Source: Stenotrophomonas sp. | GTDB taxonomy: Bacteria; Pseudomonadota; Gammaproteobacteria; Xanthomonadales; Xanthomonadaceae | Direction of reading: 5' to 3' | NCBI GenBank assembly: GCA_003525885.1 | Contig: DQIG01000113.1 | Span: forward strand, 901 to 7,688 | Length of the DNA: 6,788 nt | Part shown: positions 4,961-6,788 of the stretch, in pieces | Layout of the letters: the number at the start of each line of letters is the position of its first letter | How positions within the stretch are numbered: the stretch's first letter is position 1 | Program-made: the position numbers and the translations under genes | The notes under the pieces: model-generated | Databases searched by the model: none | Told to the model about the DNA's origin: nothing | Seen by the model: only the letters and a program-made list of their open reading frames with translations

Positions 4961-6193
4961 ATGCGTTCCCATTTGCTCGCCGCCGCGGTCGTTGCAAGCC
5001 TCGGTCTGGTTTCCGCCGACGCCTTCGCAGCCCCCGCCAGCTCGGGCGTGTCCCAGGCACAGTTGCAGCAGCTGCAGGCACAGATCGCTGCGCTGCAGGC
5101 CCAGGTCCAGCAGTTGCAGAACGATTCGCAGGCGCTGCAGGCGCAGTCCGACGCGCAGTCCGAAGTGAACATTACCCAGGCCCAGGCCCTGGAGGGTGCG
5201 CAGAAGACCCAGACCAGCGTCGACAAGCTGGCCAAGCTGGTCAATGACAACAAGATTGGCGGTCGCATGTTCTTCGACCTGACCAACATCGACAAGACCA
5301 GCAACGGCAAGGACACCGCCGCCAGCGGCACCGGTCTGGACGTCAAGCGCTTCTACCTGACCGTCGACCACAAGTTCAACGACATCTGGTCGGCGAACCT
5401 GACCACCGACTTCCAGTACAGCTCGGCCATCGGCAACACCGAACTGTTCGTCAAGAAGGCCTACGTGCAGGGCAGCTTCGACCCGGCCTTCAACCTGCGC
5501 GTCGGTGCCGCCGACATGCCGTGGATCCCGTACGTCGAGAAGTTCTACGGCATGCGTTATGTCGAGAACACCCTGACCGACCGTCTGAAGTACGGCAACT
5601 CGTCCGACTGGGGCCTGCATGGCTTCGGCAACCTGGGCAACAACTTCAACTACGCCGTGTCGGTCGTGTCCGGCGCCGGCTACAAGAACCCGACCCGCAG
5701 CAAGGGCATGGACGTGGAAGGCCGCGTGGCCTACACCCCGAACGAGAACTTCGTGGTGGCCGTCGGCGGCTACAGCGGCAAGCTGGGCAAGGAAACCGAC
5801 ATCCAGAGCGCCGAGAACACCTACACCCGCGCCAACGCGATGGTGGCCTACGCCGACAGCAATTTCCGCGTCGGTGGCGAGTACTTCCAGGCCAAGAACC
5901 TCAACAACGTGTTGACCGTTGCCACCGACAAGACCAGCGGTTGGTCGGTGTGGGGCAGCGTGCGCGTCACCGACGGCGGCATCAATGTGTTCGGTCGCTA
6001 CGATGACACCGACGTCAGCAAGACCCTGGACCCGACCCTCAGCGACAAGTACTGGAACGTCGGTGTCGAGTTCCCGGTCATGAAGAACCTCAAGCTGTCG
6101 ACCGTGTACAAGTACACGCACCTGGCCAACGCCGGCGACAAGAAGAACGACAAGACCAAGGAATTCGGCGTCTGGGGCGACCTGTCGTTCTGA
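4961..6193 (+). CDS. oprP: Phosphate-selective porin, OprO/OprP family, Pho-regulated
   Basis: This is an outer-membrane beta-barrel porin of 410 residues, probably admitting phosphate or polyphosphate to the periplasm where PstS binds it. Residues 1-23 are a Sec signal peptide (MRSHLLAAAVVASLG..., cleavage after AFA). A Gln/Ala-rich coiled coil follows at about 31-95, with clean heptads: L35, I42, V49 and L38, L45, L52, L59. The rest (about 98-410) alternates polar and hydrophobic residues with aromatic girdle positions, ending EFGVWGDLSF with the C-terminal Phe typical of barrel insertion signals. The stretch ELFVKKAYVQGSFDPAFNLR resembles the OprP-like barrel (family PF07396). It is shorter in the barrel than Pseudomonas OprP, and the coiled coil is extra. 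The Pho box upstream and divergence from pstS support phosphate specificity, which the sequence alone does not prove. oprO is an equally fair name; a general porin is the alternative. Confidence 0.85.
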   Translation: MRSHLLAAAVVASLGLVSADAFAAPASSGVSQAQLQQLQAQIAALQAQVQQLQNDSQALQAQSDAQSEVNITQAQALEGAQKTQTSVDKLAKLVNDNKIGGRMFFDLTNIDKTSNGKDTAASGTGLDVKRFYLTVDHKFNDIWSANLTTDFQYSSAIGNTELFVKKAYVQGSFDPAFNLRVGAADMPWIPYVEKFYGMRYVENTLTDRLKYGNSSDWGLHGFGNLGNNFNYAVSVVSGAGYKNPTRSKGMDVEGRVAYTPNENFVVAVGGYSGKLGKETDIQSAENTYTRANAMVAYADSNFRVGGEYFQAKNLNNVLTVATDKTSGWSVWGSVRVTDGGINVFGRYDDTDVSKTLDPTLSDKYWNVGVEFPVMKNLKLSTVYKYTHLANAGDKKNDKTKEFGVWGDLSF

Positions 6194-6220
6194 TCACCTG
6201 AAGCACAGTGTCTGAAAGGG

Positions 6221-6253
6221 AGACGGCGGGCCTTGTGCCCGCCGTCTTCGTTT
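6221..6253 (+). terminator. Hairpin terminator between oprP and nth
   Basis: A perfect 11-base stem, AGACGGCGGGC (6221-6231) and GCCCGCCGTCT (6237-6247), with a 5-base loop, is followed by the T-rich TCGTTTCGT on the plus strand. It begins 27 bases after the oprP stop and lies between two convergent genes. The opposite strand has CCCTTTC after the stem, so it may also stop nth transcription less efficiently. Confidence 0.82.
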
Positions 6254-6272
6254 CGTCACAACACGTTCCGCG

Positions 6273-6788
6273 TCACGCCTCGGCCGTGGTCTTTTCCTTG
6301 AACCGGCACAGGTCGGCGATCACGCATCCCGGGCAATCCGGCTTGCGCGCCTTGCACACGTAGCGGCCATGCAGGATCAGCCAATGGTGCGCGTCGAGCA
6401 GGAACTCGGCCGGAATCACCTTCACCAGCGCATCTTCCACCTCGCGCACGTTCTTGCCCGGGGCCAGGCCGGTACGGTTGGAGACGCGGAAGATATGCGT
6501 GTCCACCGCCATCACCGGCTCGCCGAACGCGGTGTTGAGCACCACGTTGGCGGTCTTGCGGCCGACACCGGGCAGGGCTTCCAGCGCTTCGCGGTCGCGC
6601 GGCACTTCGCCGCCGTACTTCTGTAGCAGGATCGCGCAGGTGGCGATCACGTTCTTTGCCTTGGCGTTGAACAGCCCGATGGTGGCGATGTACTGCTTCA
6701 GGCCATCCTCGCCGAGCGCAAGGATCTTCGCCGGGGTGTTGGCGACCGGGAACAGGCGACGCGTGGCCTTGTTGACGCCGACGTCGGT
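6273..6788 (-). CDS. nth: Endonuclease III (DNA glycosylase/AP lyase), N-terminus cut by window edge
   Basis: Nth is a base-excision-repair enzyme that removes oxidised pyrimidines and cleaves the abasic site by beta-elimination. The last 171 residues are visible; the first one seen corresponds to about Thr43 of E. coli Nth, so some 42 residues lie beyond the right edge. The helix-hairpin-helix LPGVGRKTANVVL carries the catalytic Lys (visible residue 78, E. coli Lys120), and AVDTHIFRV carries the catalytic Asp (96, E. coli Asp138). The [4Fe-4S] cluster cysteines have the exact spacing C-x6-C-x2-C-x5-C (145, 152, 155, 161). The C-terminal tail FKEKTTAEA ends at a TGA at 6273. It converges on oprP and has no functional link to phosphate uptake. 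A GTG at 6650 is only an internal valine, not the start. Confidence 0.97.
   Translation of the reverse strand, partial: TDVGVNKATRRLFPVANTPAKILALGEDGLKQYIATIGLFNAKAKNVIATCAILLQKYGGEVPRDREALEALPGVGRKTANVVLNTAFGEPVMAVDTHIFRVSNRTGLAPGKNVREVEDALVKVIPAEFLLDAHHWLILHGRYVCKARKPDCPGCVIADLCRFKEKTTAEA

Noticed and set aside
4868..6121. 417-codon open frame on the minus strand opposite the porin
   Set aside because: It is antisense to a porin with signal peptide, RBS and C-terminal Phe. Its product is a Val/Gly/His-rich sequence typical of the antisense of high-GC coding DNA, with no recognisable domain.
1..6788. A previously undescribed multi-gene system
   Set aside because: Every gene falls into a well-known family (PhoU, PstBACS, OprP-type porin, Nth) in the expected order. 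There is no mobile-gene cargo, CRISPR array, toxin pair or unknown gene in the window.

Overview
The window is a phosphate-starvation (Pho) locus from a high-GC gammaproteobacterium, most likely Stenotrophomonas (Xanthomonadaceae, S. maltophilia complex). This placement rests on the gene order, the protein flavour and a GTAG-headed REP-type palindrome at 640-662 that matches the SMAG elements of S. maltophilia. The genus is inferred; no database search was run.

Layout, left to right: phoU (minus, 3' end cut by the left edge), a SMAG-like palindrome, pstB, pstA, pstC, a strong GC hairpin, and pstS. These genes all read leftward, so the transcript order is pstS-pstC-pstA-pstB-phoU, as in the classical Pst operon. 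A 489-base divergent spacer follows. The rightward gene oprP/oprO encodes a phosphate-selective-type outer-membrane porin with an N-terminal coiled coil. After a hairpin terminator comes the convergent housekeeping gene nth (endonuclease III), whose 5' end is cut by the right edge.

Together the genes form a complete phosphate uptake route across both membranes. The porin admits phosphate to the periplasm and PstS binds it. The PstC/PstA channel, powered by PstB, imports it, and PhoU links transporter state to PhoR/PhoB signalling. The divergent spacer supports joint control. Upstream of pstS are four 7-base units in exact 11-base phase, equal to two tandem Pho boxes, with a -10-like TGGAAT exactly 10 bases downstream. 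Upstream of oprP is one Pho box made of two perfect CTGTCAT units 11 bases apart. phoB, phoR and a second phosphate-binding protein (PhoX type) are not in the window.

No previously undescribed system is evident. The most interesting items are regulatory: the divergent Pho-box architecture, the pstS-pstC hairpin, the REP element inside the operon before phoU, the duplicated pstB start region, the porin's coiled coil, and an unexplained ~277-base stretch between the two Pho-box clusters.
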